From assembly GCF_004362145.1 (NCBI RefSeq), contig NZ_SNXC01000012.1:417733-481732 (forward strand): a stretch of 64,000 nt of DNA, written 5' to 3'. Under the pieces are notes generated by a model. That model was not told where the DNA came from and did not search any database. It saw only the letters and a list, made by a program, of their open reading frames with translations. This stretch comes from Marinomonas balearica. Its GTDB lineage: Bacteria; Pseudomonadota; Gammaproteobacteria; Pseudomonadales; Marinomonadaceae. Positions 1-8,227 of the stretch are shown piece by piece (position 1 is the stretch's first letter; each line of letters starts with the position of its first letter). The position numbers were made by a program, and so were the translations under genes.

Positions 1-240
1 AACCATTGCGATGTCGCGGTCTTTCGGGCTTGCAAAGGTGACGTCTTGCCCATCGATCATAATGCGACCATCGCTTACTTCTTCTAGACCCGCAATCGAG
101 TTCATAAGAGTCGATTTACCACAGCCAGACGGACCAACTAGAATTAGGAACTCACCCGTCTCGATGGAAATATTGATGCCTTTTAGGATCTCATTTTGAC
201 CGTAACGCTTTTTAACATTTTCAATGACTAAATTTGCCAT
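1..240 (-). CDS. gtsD: Glucose ABC transporter ATP-binding protein, N-terminal fragment
   Basis: Only the first 80 codons are in the window; the gene runs off at base 1. The protein begins [14 protein letters not shown] and carries a Walker A motif (GPSGCGKST, about residues 38-46). It would be the cytoplasmic ATPase that energises sugar import, in the MalK/UgpC class with a C-terminal regulatory domain outside the window. The ATG at 240 is preceded by GGAG at a suitable distance. It is the last visible gene of the leftward gtsA-B-C-D operon, 100 bases after gtsC. The fold is certain; the glucose assignment rests on the binding protein at the head of the operon. Confidence 0.85.
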   Translation of the reverse strand, partial: MANLVIENVKKRYGQNEILKGINISIETGEFLILVGPSGCGKSTLMNSIAGLEEVSDGRIMIDGQDVTFASPKDRDIAMV

Positions 241-340
241 GTTTTTACTCCAGAATACTGTAACGAGCGTGCCGTCTTGTTGGCTCAGCTCTCATGAAAC
301 TCACCTGAATCAGTCGGCGTGTGCTTCGAATAAAATGTGA

Positions 341-1222
341 TTAACCTTTTACCGCACCAGCGGTTAAACCGCGGACAAAGTATTTACCTGCCAATACATA
401 GACGAGTAATGTAGGTAATGCGGCGATGATGGCAGCAGCCATGTCGACGTTGTATTCCTTACCGCCAAAGCTGGTATTTACCAAGTTGTTCAGTGCGACC
501 GTTACAGGTTGAGTATCAAACCCTGAGAAGGCGACACCAAATAGGAAGTCGTTCCAGATTTGTGTGAATTGCCAAATGATCGTTACGACAATGATCGGAG
601 TCGAGATTGGCAAAATAATACGATAGAAAATGGTAAAAAAACCTGCTCCATCTAAACGCGCTGCTTTTACCAATTCAGCCGGAACCGCTTGATAAAAGTT
701 ACGGAAGAACAGCGTCGTGAAGGCAACACCGTAGACGACGTGAACAAACACCAGCCCTGATGTGGTGTTGGCGACGCCCAACCAGCCCAATGTCTTCGCC
801 ATCGGCAAAAGAATCACTTGAAATGGGATAAAGCAGCCCAGTAGTAAAGCGGCGAAGAAGAAGTTACTACCGCGAAACTTCCAGTGTGAAATAACATAGC
901 CATTCAGCGCACCGACAATCGTAGAAATCAAAACGGCGGGAATAACGATCTGGAAAGAGTTAAGAAAGTAAGGCGCAATGCCTTCACATGTTCCGCCTGT
1001 ACAGGCACCCGACCATGCTTTACCCCAAGCGTAGAAATCTAAGCTTGCTGGCAACGAGAGTAAGGTTCCTGTACGGATCTCTTCGACGTCTTTCAGTGAC
1101 GTTAGCAGCATTACTATGAAGGGCGCTAGGTAAACGAATGCCATGGCAAGCAACGTTACATACAGTGCAACGCGCAGTACTTTATCGAGTGTAGAGGTTT
1201 GGCGTTTTGCAATATTACTCAT
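341..1222 (-). CDS. gtsC: Glucose ABC transporter permease (MalG-type)
   Basis: This is an inner-membrane permease of about 293 residues with roughly six hydrophobic segments. The EAA-type loop that docks the ATPase is visible near the C-terminal third (ELVKAARLDGAGFFTIFYRI). I chose the ATG at 1222 because GAGGTGAG lies just upstream; a GTG at 1231 is possible. The ATG overlaps the end of gtsB in ATGAGTAA (8 bases), which indicates translational coupling. The C-terminus (YFVRGLTAGAVKG) is typical of MalG-type subunits. Substrate is inferred from gtsA. Confidence 0.88.
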   Translation of the reverse strand: MSNIAKRQTSTLDKVLRVALYVTLLAMAFVYLAPFIVMLLTSLKDVEEIRTGTLLSLPASLDFYAWGKAWSGACTGGTCEGIAPYFLNSFQIVIPAVLISTIVGALNGYVISHWKFRGSNFFFAALLLGCFIPFQVILLPMAKTLGWLGVANTTSGLVFVHVVYGVAFTTLFFRNFYQAVPAELVKAARLDGAGFFTIFYRIILPISTPIIVVTIIWQFTQIWNDFLFGVAFSGFDTQPVTVALNNLVNTSFGGKEYNVDMAAAIIAALPTLLVYVLAGKYFVRGLTAGAVKG

Positions 1223-2144
1223 GACGCTCACCTCGCAATTCTGAGTACAGGTATGGGATTAAGATGGCAAGAACACAACCCAGCATCACCATAGCGGAGG
1301 CGGAGCCGAGTCCCATCTGGCTGCGGTTAAAAGCGTGCGTGTACATGAAGTTAGCGGGAAGGTCTGATGAGTATCCCGGACCACCGTTTGTTAAAGACGC
1401 CACCAAATCAAAGCTCTTAATCGCAATGTGGGACAAAATCACTAAAGCACTGAAAAAGACGGGTTTCAGTGATGGCAAGATGATGCGACGATAGGTGGTG
1501 AAAATGCCTGCGCCATCAAGTTGCGCGGCTTTTATCATTTCGCCATCAACACCGCGAAGGCCTGCTAAAAAGAGCGCCATAACAAAGCCAGATGCCTGCC
1601 AAACGGCGGCAATAACAAGACAGTAAACCACCATGTCTGGGTCGCTTAACCAGTTGAATTTGAAATCTTCAAACCCAAACTCGATCATCATTTTCTCGAT
1701 ACCATTGGTTGGGTTGAGGAGCCATTTCCAAGCGGTACCCGTTACGATGAAAGAAATCGCCATTGGGTAAAGGTAAATGGTTCGAATGGCGCCTTCAGCT
1801 CGGATCTTCTGGTCTAGGAAAATGGCCAGCATAACCCCTAGAAACAGACAGATTAGGATGAACAATCCACCAAATACACCTAAATTCGACAGGGCAACCA
1901 ACCAACGGTCGTTTTCAAAAAGGCGTTCATATTGAGCGGTACCGACAAATTTGTACGTTGGCAGCATACGCGAGTTGGTAAAAGACAGTACGGCAGTCCA
2001 TATCATATAGCCGTAAATGCACACTATCGTCGTAATGACAGTCGGTGCCATAACCAGTTTGGGCATCCAGTCGGCCAAACTAAGGCGTGCAGGACGCCTT
2101 GACTGAGTCATTCCTGACCCAGAATTGGCGGATTTAGTAGTCAT
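1215..2144 (-). CDS. gtsB: Glucose ABC transporter permease (MalF-type)
   Basis: This 309-residue permease has about six membrane segments after a short soluble N-terminus. An EAA-like coupling loop (GEMIKAAQLDGAGIFTTYRRI) lies in the second half. It pairs with gtsC to form the translocation channel. It overlaps gtsC by 8 bases and lies 223 bases after gtsA, where a hairpin (2323-2353) separates the binding-protein gene from the membrane genes. The sequence GAAGAA precedes the ATG. The order SBP, MalF-type, MalG-type, ATPase is the same as gtsABCD of Pseudomonas. Confidence 0.88.
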   Translation of the reverse strand: MTTKSANSGSGMTQSRRPARLSLADWMPKLVMAPTVITTIVCIYGYMIWTAVLSFTNSRMLPTYKFVGTAQYERLFENDRWLVALSNLGVFGGLFILICLFLGVMLAIFLDQKIRAEGAIRTIYLYPMAISFIVTGTAWKWLLNPTNGIEKMMIEFGFEDFKFNWLSDPDMVVYCLVIAAVWQASGFVMALFLAGLRGVDGEMIKAAQLDGAGIFTTYRRIILPSLKPVFFSALVILSHIAIKSFDLVASLTNGGPGYSSDLPANFMYTHAFNRSQMGLGSASAMVMLGCVLAILIPYLYSELRGERHE

Positions 2145-2322
2145 AATTGATGTTTCTTCGCTATGAAAGAGGTCATTTCAAAACGGTTAACTAAAAGCGT
2201 AACGATTTAAAATAATCTCTTTGAAAGAGTGAATTTAAATAAAACACAGAAGGGTTAAGATTCTCAACAGAGTTTGAAAAGCTCAATCCATCTGCGTTTT
2301 ATTTAGAGTACAGTCTTCGAAA

Positions 2323-2353
2323 AGGCCTCCATCAAATGCTCAGATGAAAGCCT
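2323..2353 (-). terminator. Intra-operon hairpin after gtsA
   Basis: On the minus strand AGGCTTTCATC can pair over 11 positions (two G-U pairs) with GATGGAGGCCT across a 9-base loop, followed by TTTTC. It starts 15 bases beyond the gtsA stop. In ABC operons such a structure typically lowers expression of membrane genes relative to the binding protein, either as a partial terminator or as a barrier to mRNA decay. The pairing is visible; the effect is inferred. Confidence 0.55.
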
Positions 2354-2367
2354 GATCAGAGAGTGAA

Positions 2368-3618
2368 TTACATATTAGCGGCTTTCACTGCACGAGCTAA
2401 CTTGTCGACCGCTTCTTCAGCGGTCATGGATTCGCTGTTGAAGAAGTTTGTTACAACGTCATTGATCGCACCTTGAACCATAGAGTTCACTGCCATGCCA
2501 TGAGCATAACTCGGTACTAAATCACCCGTTGAAGCGCTGGCTAAAAATGCGTCCATAGATGCGTGTGCACAGGTATCAAACTTGTCACGAGGCATGTTTA
2601 AACGTGCAGGGATCGAACCTTTATTCAGGTTGAATGTTTCTTGGAATGTCGGTTCTAGGATAAGGCGAGCAAGGTCTTGTTGTGCCATTTGCGCGTCTTC
2701 GCTGTCCACTTCGAACATCGCTAATGAGTCGATGTTAAAGGTAAACTGACCGCTGGTGCCAGGTGCTGGGTAACAAACATAGTCTATACCGGCTTTTTTA
2801 CCTGCTGCGGTGAACTCGCCTTTCGCCCAGTCACCCATGATTTGCATAGCTGCTTCGCCGTTGATGACCATAGACGTTGCGATGTTCCAGTCTCTACCTG
2901 AGAAACCTGGATCAACGAATTCACGCATGGCTTTGAACGTAGAAAATACATCGATCATGTCTTGGCTACGCAATGTCTCGTCAGACATAGATAGGAAAGC
3001 ACTGTTGTAGAAATCAGATCCTTTCGCCAGAGCAATGGCTTCGAATAGTGTTGCGTCTTGCCAAGCTTGTCCGCCGTGCGCCAAAGGCGTGAACCCAGCG
3101 GCTTTGATTTTTTTCGCTTCTGTGATGAATTGATCCCATGTGGTCGGGATGCTCGCACCCGCTTTCTTGAAGACTTCAGGGTTTGCCCACATCCAGTTTA
3201 CACGGTGAACGTTCACGGGCGCTGCAACATAGTGGCCATCGTACTTCATTACGCTGCTGACCACGCTTGGAAGTACTGTATCCCATTCGCCTTTTGCTGC
3301 GACATCGTCAAGATTTGTTAGGAAACCTAGATCACCCCATTCTTGGATAGTGGGGCCTTTGATCTGAGCACTGGCAGGAGGGTTGCCAGCAATTGCGCGA
3401 GATTTAAGAACCGTCATTGCGGATTCACCGCCGCCGCCAGCTACAGCGAAATCTTTCCAGGTATGACCGGCATCGGTCATTTCTTGTTTAAGAACGTTAA
3501 TCGCTGCTGCTTCACCGCCTGATGTCCACCAGTGGAGAACTTCTACTTCGCCTGCCTGAGCTGTGGCAGCGGCAAGTGATAAAGCCACGGTAGATAAACC
3601 GAATGCAATTTTTTTCAT
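2368..3618 (-). CDS. gtsA: Periplasmic glucose-binding protein of ABC transporter
   Basis: The 416-residue precursor has a clear Sec signal peptide (MKKIAFGLSTVALSLAAATAQA, cleavage near AQA-GE). The mature N-terminus EVEVLHWWTSGGEAAA and the segments FAVAGGGGESAMTVLKSRA, APVNVHRVNWMW and MQIMGDWAKGEF closely match what I recall of the Pseudomonas glucose-binding protein GtsA/GltB (cluster 1 ABC binding proteins). It should capture glucose in the periplasm and deliver it to GtsBC. It is the first gene of the operon, with AAGGG before the ATG. The divergent neighbour is a c-di-GMP protein. Family is certain; glucose specificity is likely. Confidence 0.9.
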   Translation of the reverse strand: MKKIAFGLSTVALSLAAATAQAGEVEVLHWWTSGGEAAAINVLKQEMTDAGHTWKDFAVAGGGGESAMTVLKSRAIAGNPPASAQIKGPTIQEWGDLGFLTNLDDVAAKGEWDTVLPSVVSSVMKYDGHYVAAPVNVHRVNWMWANPEVFKKAGASIPTTWDQFITEAKKIKAAGFTPLAHGGQAWQDATLFEAIALAKGSDFYNSAFLSMSDETLRSQDMIDVFSTFKAMREFVDPGFSGRDWNIATSMVINGEAAMQIMGDWAKGEFTAAGKKAGIDYVCYPAPGTSGQFTFNIDSLAMFEVDSEDAQMAQQDLARLILEPTFQETFNLNKGSIPARLNMPRDKFDTCAHASMDAFLASASTGDLVPSYAHGMAVNSMVQGAINDVVTNFFNSESMTAEEAVDKLARAVKAANM

Positions 3619-4084
3619 GATAGTAACCCTTGTTATTGTTATCTGTCGTAATCACGTATTTTATGATTCTTAGTAAGCGTTCAGATTGGATTGTGTTCAG
3701 GCAAAAGCGCCTGATATATGAATCCGCTGCTAATAAATAGCTTAAATGAAGCTTACCCTGAAGATAGCAAAAGCCTTGTTGCTGTGGGAGTAAAGTAGAG
3801 CAACCTAGTGTAACAAAGTCTTGCAAGCTGTATTTGATTAATCTCTAATGGGTTTTAACGAAGAACAATGTTACGCGATGCAATTTATCAAAGTGTAACT
3901 GGGAAGTTACATATTGGAACTAAGGTTAAATTTTGTACAGTTTGTGGCCAGTACTCTGCAATTTTCAGAGGTGCACTATACTATCGGGACTCGCCGGATC
4001 TTTTATTATGGACGTCCTTATTACTAGGAAAGAGGGCGTAAGAGTCACGATAAGTGAGTAAAACTAACTCAAAATTAAGAGTGA
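3619..4084. other. Divergent intergenic region, gtsA / GGDEF-EAL gene
   Basis: These 466 bases must hold the promoter of gtsA (leftward) and of the gene at 4085 (rightward). Two dyads stand out. TGTAACT-GGGA-AGTTACA at 3894-3911 has perfect 7-base arms. TCAGGC-AAAAGC-GCCTGA at 3697-3714 has perfect 6-base arms and lies about 80 bases upstream of the gtsA start. Either could be a regulator-binding site. No convincing paired -35/-10 boxes could be fixed, and no coding sequence was found. Confidence 0.4.
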
Positions 4085-5821
4085 ATGTTAATGGAAAAAC
4101 AACACTACACATTATTATTAGTTGAAGGTGAGCATCAACCTCCTAGCGTCGTTCGCCGTTATCTGGAGCAATGCCAGAAAACGGAATTCTCGGTCGATGT
4201 TGCAAATGGCTTTCACGAATCCATCGCACGATTGATGAGTGACCGTTTTGATCTGGTCTTGCTAGACATGTCGGTGGATGGCTTGATCGCAACGGACTTT
4301 TTAAAGCATGCCAATATTGTCGGCTTTGAGATGCCTGTTATTGTCTTGAATGACGATCGTGTGACGAAAGATGTCTCTGAACTTGAAGAAGCGTTGCTAC
4401 ATCTGGGGGCTTCGGACTTTATTCCTCAATCTGAATTGACTCGTGGCTTGCTCGAACGCAGTATCCGCCACGTTGTAGAACGAAAATACATAGAAACCCA
4501 AATTGCTCAATTATTGAAACGTGACCCGCTGACGGGGTTAGGTAATCGTCTGATTTTTGAAGAGCATGCTGAATTAGCGATTGCTAGAGCGAGACGAAAT
4601 TCCTATCAAATTGCCGTTATTTTCATGGATTTGGATCGCTTTAAGCAAGTAAATGACTCGTTAGGTCATCATGTAGGGGATTTGTTGCTAACGCTTATTT
4701 CCCAACGTCTTGATCGTTCAATCCGTAAAAGCGATGTGGTTGCTCGTATTGGCGGGGATGAGTTCGTTTTGTTACTGGACAATATTGAGCGCCCTAATAA
4801 TGCCAGTTTGATTGCTGGCAAAATTCTACATGCGGTTACTCGTCCCGCCATTATCGGTGAACATTCTATTGAGGTAAGTGCAAGTATGGGGGTCGCGATG
4901 TACCCTCAGCATGGAACAAATTGTACCGAACTCATGCAAAAAGCCGATATGGCCTTGTACGAATGTAAGCAGCAACTTGATCAGCAATTTTTGCTATTTA
5001 ATGAGCGTATGCAGGAAAAACTTAAGCATATGCTGACATTAGAACGTGAATTGAATCATGCCATCGAGACAGAAGCGTTTGAGCTGTATTATCAACCTAA
5101 AATCGATTTGAAAAGCGAAACTGTTATTGGGGTTGAAGCTTTGATTCGTTGGCCCATGCCGGATGGCTCGATCCGAATGCCAGGAGACTTTATCCCTGAA
5201 GCGGTTCGAACCGGCGCGATCATTCCTATTGGCGAATGGGCACTTGAAGTGGCGTGTAAGCAAATTGCCCAATGGCGTGATTTAGGCGCTCGTATTCCCA
5301 TTGCCGTCAACATATCGCCTAGACACCTTAAGCTTCCAGAATTCACTGGAAAGCTTCTGGAAAAGGTAAAGCGCTATGATATTGACCCAGGGCTTCTTGA
5401 GTTAGAATTGACGGAAGAAGCGTTAGTGGAAACTGGCGCGAGCAATATCTTTATTCTTCAAGAGATCCGGCAGGCGGGCGTCAGAATTGCCATTGATGAC
5501 TTTGGTACCGGGTACTCTTCAATGCGGTATTTGAAAGTCTTGCCCATTGATTGTGTAAAGATAGATAAAACCTTTATTTCAGGTGGAGAGGGGGTGGAAT
5601 TGTCCGATCCTACCATTACCCAAGCCATTATTTTCTTAGCGAAAGGCCTGTCTCTTGATGTGGTCGCTGAAGGTGTTGAGACGGAAGCGCAAAAACAAAC
5701 ATTGAAAGACATTGGTTGCGATAAAGTGCAGGGCTTTGTGTTCAGTCCACCGATTCCATCGCGTTTACTTAATCAAATATTATTCCCAGAAATTGGCTAC
5801 AAAGCACAAGAAACCTACTAG
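4085..5821 (+). CDS. REC-like / GGDEF / EAL cyclic-di-GMP protein
   Basis: This 578-residue protein has no signal peptide or membrane segment. Residues 1-125 resemble a receiver (LLLVEGEHQPP acidic start, FDLVLLDMSVDG with a candidate phospho-Asp), although the acidic pocket is altered (VEGE instead of the usual acidic pair). A GGDEF domain follows (about 147-305) with an intact GGDEF motif at 223-227 and the usual RDPLTGLGNR start. The EAL domain (about 325-575) has EALIRW at 351, DDFGTGYSS and VAEGVE. Both catalytic motifs are intact, so it could make and degrade c-di-GMP; net activity cannot be read. It lies between gtsA and the two-component genes and may be driven from the gtsA divergent region. 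A second ATG at 4091 is an alternative start. Confidence 0.9.
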   Translation: MLMEKQHYTLLLVEGEHQPPSVVRRYLEQCQKTEFSVDVANGFHESIARLMSDRFDLVLLDMSVDGLIATDFLKHANIVGFEMPVIVLNDDRVTKDVSELEEALLHLGASDFIPQSELTRGLLERSIRHVVERKYIETQIAQLLKRDPLTGLGNRLIFEEHAELAIARARRNSYQIAVIFMDLDRFKQVNDSLGHHVGDLLLTLISQRLDRSIRKSDVVARIGGDEFVLLLDNIERPNNASLIAGKILHAVTRPAIIGEHSIEVSASMGVAMYPQHGTNCTELMQKADMALYECKQQLDQQFLLFNERMQEKLKHMLTLERELNHAIETEAFELYYQPKIDLKSETVIGVEALIRWPMPDGSIRMPGDFIPEAVRTGAIIPIGEWALEVACKQIAQWRDLGARIPIAVNISPRHLKLPEFTGKLLEKVKRYDIDPGLLELELTEEALVETGASNIFILQEIRQAGVRIAIDDFGTGYSSMRYLKVLPIDCVKIDKTFISGGEGVELSDPTITQAIIFLAKGLSLDVVAEGVETEAQKQTLKDIGCDKVQGFVFSPPIPSRLLNQILFPEIGYKAQETY

Positions 5822-5839
5822 AAAGTAGGCAAGGTACTT

Positions 5840-7294
5840 TTAATGCCTTGGTAGCCAAAGTCTCGCTTCAAGCCCTTGATTGGCTTGGTTACTGAGCGAC
5901 ACTTCTCCGCCGTGTGCTCGGGCAATGTTGCGAGCGATGCTTAAGCCTAGTCCCATTCCTGTAGGATGATGTCCAACGTGCTCAGGAACCAATCGCGTGT
6001 AGGGTTGAAAGACTTTATCCAGTTTATCAAGCGGAATCCCTGGCCCTTTGTCACGGATACGAATGCACAATGAATCTTCGGTGTCTTCAATGATGATGTC
6101 TGCGCTACTGCCGTAATAGAGCGCATTGTCTATTAGGTTGCCGATGCAGCGTTTTATCGCCAATGGTTTGCCGACGTAAGGGTGAAGCAATGTTCCTGAC
6201 ACCTGAACTTTGGTGCCTTGAATATTGGCTGAGCTTTGAATGTCTTTTAGTAAGCGCTCGATATTGAGTTCGACGCGATTTTCGTGAATGTCCGTCTCTT
6301 TTACACTCTGAAGCGCGCCTTTTACGAGCATGTCCAAATCTTCCAAATCTCGGATCATGGCTTCACGAGCCTCGTCTTCGTCGAGCATTTCAGCGCGCAA
6401 GCGTAGACGTGTAATGGGCGTTTTTAAATCGTGAGAAATGGAAGCAAACAAACGTTCTCTGTCATCAACATAGCGTTGAATGCGCTTTTGCATGTCATTA
6501 AATGCGTGGGCGGTTTTTCGGACTTCCAGTGCGCCGTCTTCTTTTAGAGGCTTCCAATCTCCTTTACCAAATTGCTCCGCAGCTCGGACAAGTAGCGCAA
6601 GTGGGCGTGTCACACGTCGAATAAAAAGAAGCGTCAGCAACAGTACGGTAATCACTGACGCCGTCAGCGAGAATAAACGGTCGGCCGTTAACAGAGAGGA
6701 TTCATCAAGGAAGTACGGGGAGGGCATTATGCTCGCTAAGTACAACCAATCAGATTCATTGATTTGAATCTGGATGACGACAATAGGAGGGGTTAACGGC
6801 TTCATCATCAGGCTATGATGCCCCCAACGTTCGGGTAAATCCGACAGTTTGGTTTGATTATTGATGACATGTAAGTTGGTAGGGCTGGAGAACGAAATAT
6901 CTGCGTTATGGATGCCCAGTTGACGTGAAAGCGTATCGTGAATTTCGTCCTTCACGATGTTTTTGAGTTTCGATTCGGGCAGAGCGTTTATATGAATGTG
7001 TGTTTTATTAAGCGTAACAAAAAATCGAGTTCCCCCCATATCTTGCAGCTGATCAATGACAATGTGGCGATAATTTTGCGGAAGAGAGCTGAAGTAGCTG
7101 ACGGTTGCGGCAATACGAAAGGCCATATGAGTCGATACTTCTTGGACATTTTTCTCCGTATCTGTCTCGATCTGGCGCAACCAAATGGCCGAACTGATGA
7201 GCTGGGCGCTGGCTACACCAAGCGCCATTATAATGAGGATTTGCCCTGTTAAAGACTGAAACCAGCGCGAGAGGCGCTTACTCAGCAAGCTCAT
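5840..7294 (-). CDS. Sensor histidine kinase (GtrS/EnvZ type)
   Basis: This is a 484-residue inner-membrane kinase. A first membrane segment lies near residues 15-35, then a periplasmic sensor of about 150 residues, a second segment (VITVLLLTLLFI) and a HAMP linker. The dimerisation domain has the phospho-acceptor His288 in SHDLKTP. The ATPase domain has the N box (NLIDNALYYG), DKGPGIP and GMGLGLSIA. It overlaps the response regulator by 17 bases (ATGAGCTTGCTGAGTAA), so the two are translationally coupled. Length and neighbourhood fit GtrS, the glucose-transport sensor of Pseudomonas. EnvZ/RstB-like roles cannot be excluded. Confidence 0.88.
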   Translation of the reverse strand: MSLLSKRLSRWFQSLTGQILIIMALGVASAQLISSAIWLRQIETDTEKNVQEVSTHMAFRIAATVSYFSSLPQNYRHIVIDQLQDMGGTRFFVTLNKTHIHINALPESKLKNIVKDEIHDTLSRQLGIHNADISFSSPTNLHVINNQTKLSDLPERWGHHSLMMKPLTPPIVVIQIQINESDWLYLASIMPSPYFLDESSLLTADRLFSLTASVITVLLLTLLFIRRVTRPLALLVRAAEQFGKGDWKPLKEDGALEVRKTAHAFNDMQKRIQRYVDDRERLFASISHDLKTPITRLRLRAEMLDEDEAREAMIRDLEDLDMLVKGALQSVKETDIHENRVELNIERLLKDIQSSANIQGTKVQVSGTLLHPYVGKPLAIKRCIGNLIDNALYYGSSADIIIEDTEDSLCIRIRDKGPGIPLDKLDKVFQPYTRLVPEHVGHHPTGMGLGLSIARNIARAHGGEVSLSNQANQGLEARLWLPRH

Positions 7295-8024
7295 TACGTG
7301 TTTCTACGGTTGCGGTCATGATATAGCCTTCGCCCCTTACGGTTTTGATCAGTTGGGGGTGTCGAGCATCTTCTTTTAAGCGTTGTCTTAGTCGACTGAC
7401 ATGTACATCGATAAAGCGATCCAGCGGCGCGCTGTCTCTACCTCGGGTGTTTTCGGCAATATAATCTCGGCTTAATACTTCTCCAGGCCCTGCTAAGAAC
7501 AGCATGAGTAAATTGAAATCTGCTCCTGTTAATGCCTCTTTGCTGTCTTCATACATCAGCTCTCGGGATAATGTATCCAGTGTAAATTGGGCAAATTGAT
7601 AATAGCGGCAGGCTTTGCTTTTTTCGGGCTCTTCTTTTGTAATGTCGCTAGGTTCAATACGGCGGAGGATGGCTTTCATCCGTGCCAGTAGTTCGCGAGG
7701 GTTGAACGGTTTTGCTAAGTAATCGTCTGCCCCGATCTCAAGACCAATGATTCGATCCATCTCATCGGAATTGGCGGTAAGCATGATGACAGGCACTTCA
7801 GATACGGATCGAAGTGCACGGCAGACTGCAAAGCCATCTTGCCCAGGTAGCATGATATCTAGAATGACGAGTTCAACGCCGAGATCGGGATGAAAATTCT
7901 CTAGAAACGCTTCGCCAGACTCTGCAGTTAATACTTGGAATTGATGTCGTTCAAGATAAGATTTTAACAATGAGCGGATATCATTGTCGTCGTCGACTAC
8001 ATAAACATACCTTGATTTTGTCAT
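7278..8024 (-). CDS. OmpR-family response regulator (GltR-like)
   Basis: The 248-residue regulator has a receiver domain with acidic pair VDDDND (residues 10-15), phospho-Asp56 in LVILDIMLP, Thr83 and Lys105 (AKPFNP). A winged-helix DNA-binding domain follows (FIDVHVSRLRQRL, RGEGYI). It is the upstream partner of the histidine kinase, with AGGA ahead of the ATG. Being 3.6 kb from a gtsABCD operon and next to sugar-kinase and alpha-glucoside genes, it is a good candidate for GltR, the activator of glucose transport in Pseudomonas. That role is inferred from context. Confidence 0.88.
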   Translation of the reverse strand: MTKSRYVYVVDDDNDIRSLLKSYLERHQFQVLTAESGEAFLENFHPDLGVELVILDIMLPGQDGFAVCRALRSVSEVPVIMLTANSDEMDRIIGLEIGADDYLAKPFNPRELLARMKAILRRIEPSDITKEEPEKSKACRYYQFAQFTLDTLSRELMYEDSKEALTGADFNLLMLFLAGPGEVLSRDYIAENTRGRDSAPLDRFIDVHVSRLRQRLKEDARHPQLIKTVRGEGYIMTATVETRNELAE

Positions 8025-8111
8025 AACAACATATCCTAGTCCCTAATTTATCAAATGATACTGTAAAACCTCACCTATGATATAGAGACGCAAAAAATAA
8101 GTTAAATTTAT

Positions 8112-8180
8112 AAAAGTATGCGGATAGAAGGGCATTAAATAAATTTAGTTGATTTAATGCCCTTCTATCCGCATACTTTT
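8112..8180. repeat. Perfect 29-bp inverted repeat in divergent promoter region
   Basis: The arms 8112-8140 and 8152-8180 are exact reverse complements over 29 bases, around an 11-base A/T-rich spacer (8141-8151). The element lies between the response-regulator gene (leftward from 8024) and the sugar-kinase gene (rightward from 8228), with no gene it could terminate. TTGATT (8149-8154) and CATACT, 17 bases apart, give a weak rightward promoter reading out of the palindrome. A mirror-image candidate reads leftward. It could be an operator, a strong 5'-UTR hairpin, or a short mobile palindrome. Confidence 0.9.
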
Positions 8181-8227
8181 TCATCAAACTTCCGGTATAT
8201 GCCTTTGAACATTTGAGACAAACAGTT

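Noticed and set aside
3512..3826. 104-residue minus-strand frame overlapping the gtsA start
   Set aside because: It covers the gtsA leader and signal peptide in another frame and has no ribosome site or family features.
8112..8180. Reading the palindrome as terminal repeats of an insertion sequence
   Set aside because: The arms are only 11 bases apart, with no transposase between or near them and no flanking target duplication seen.
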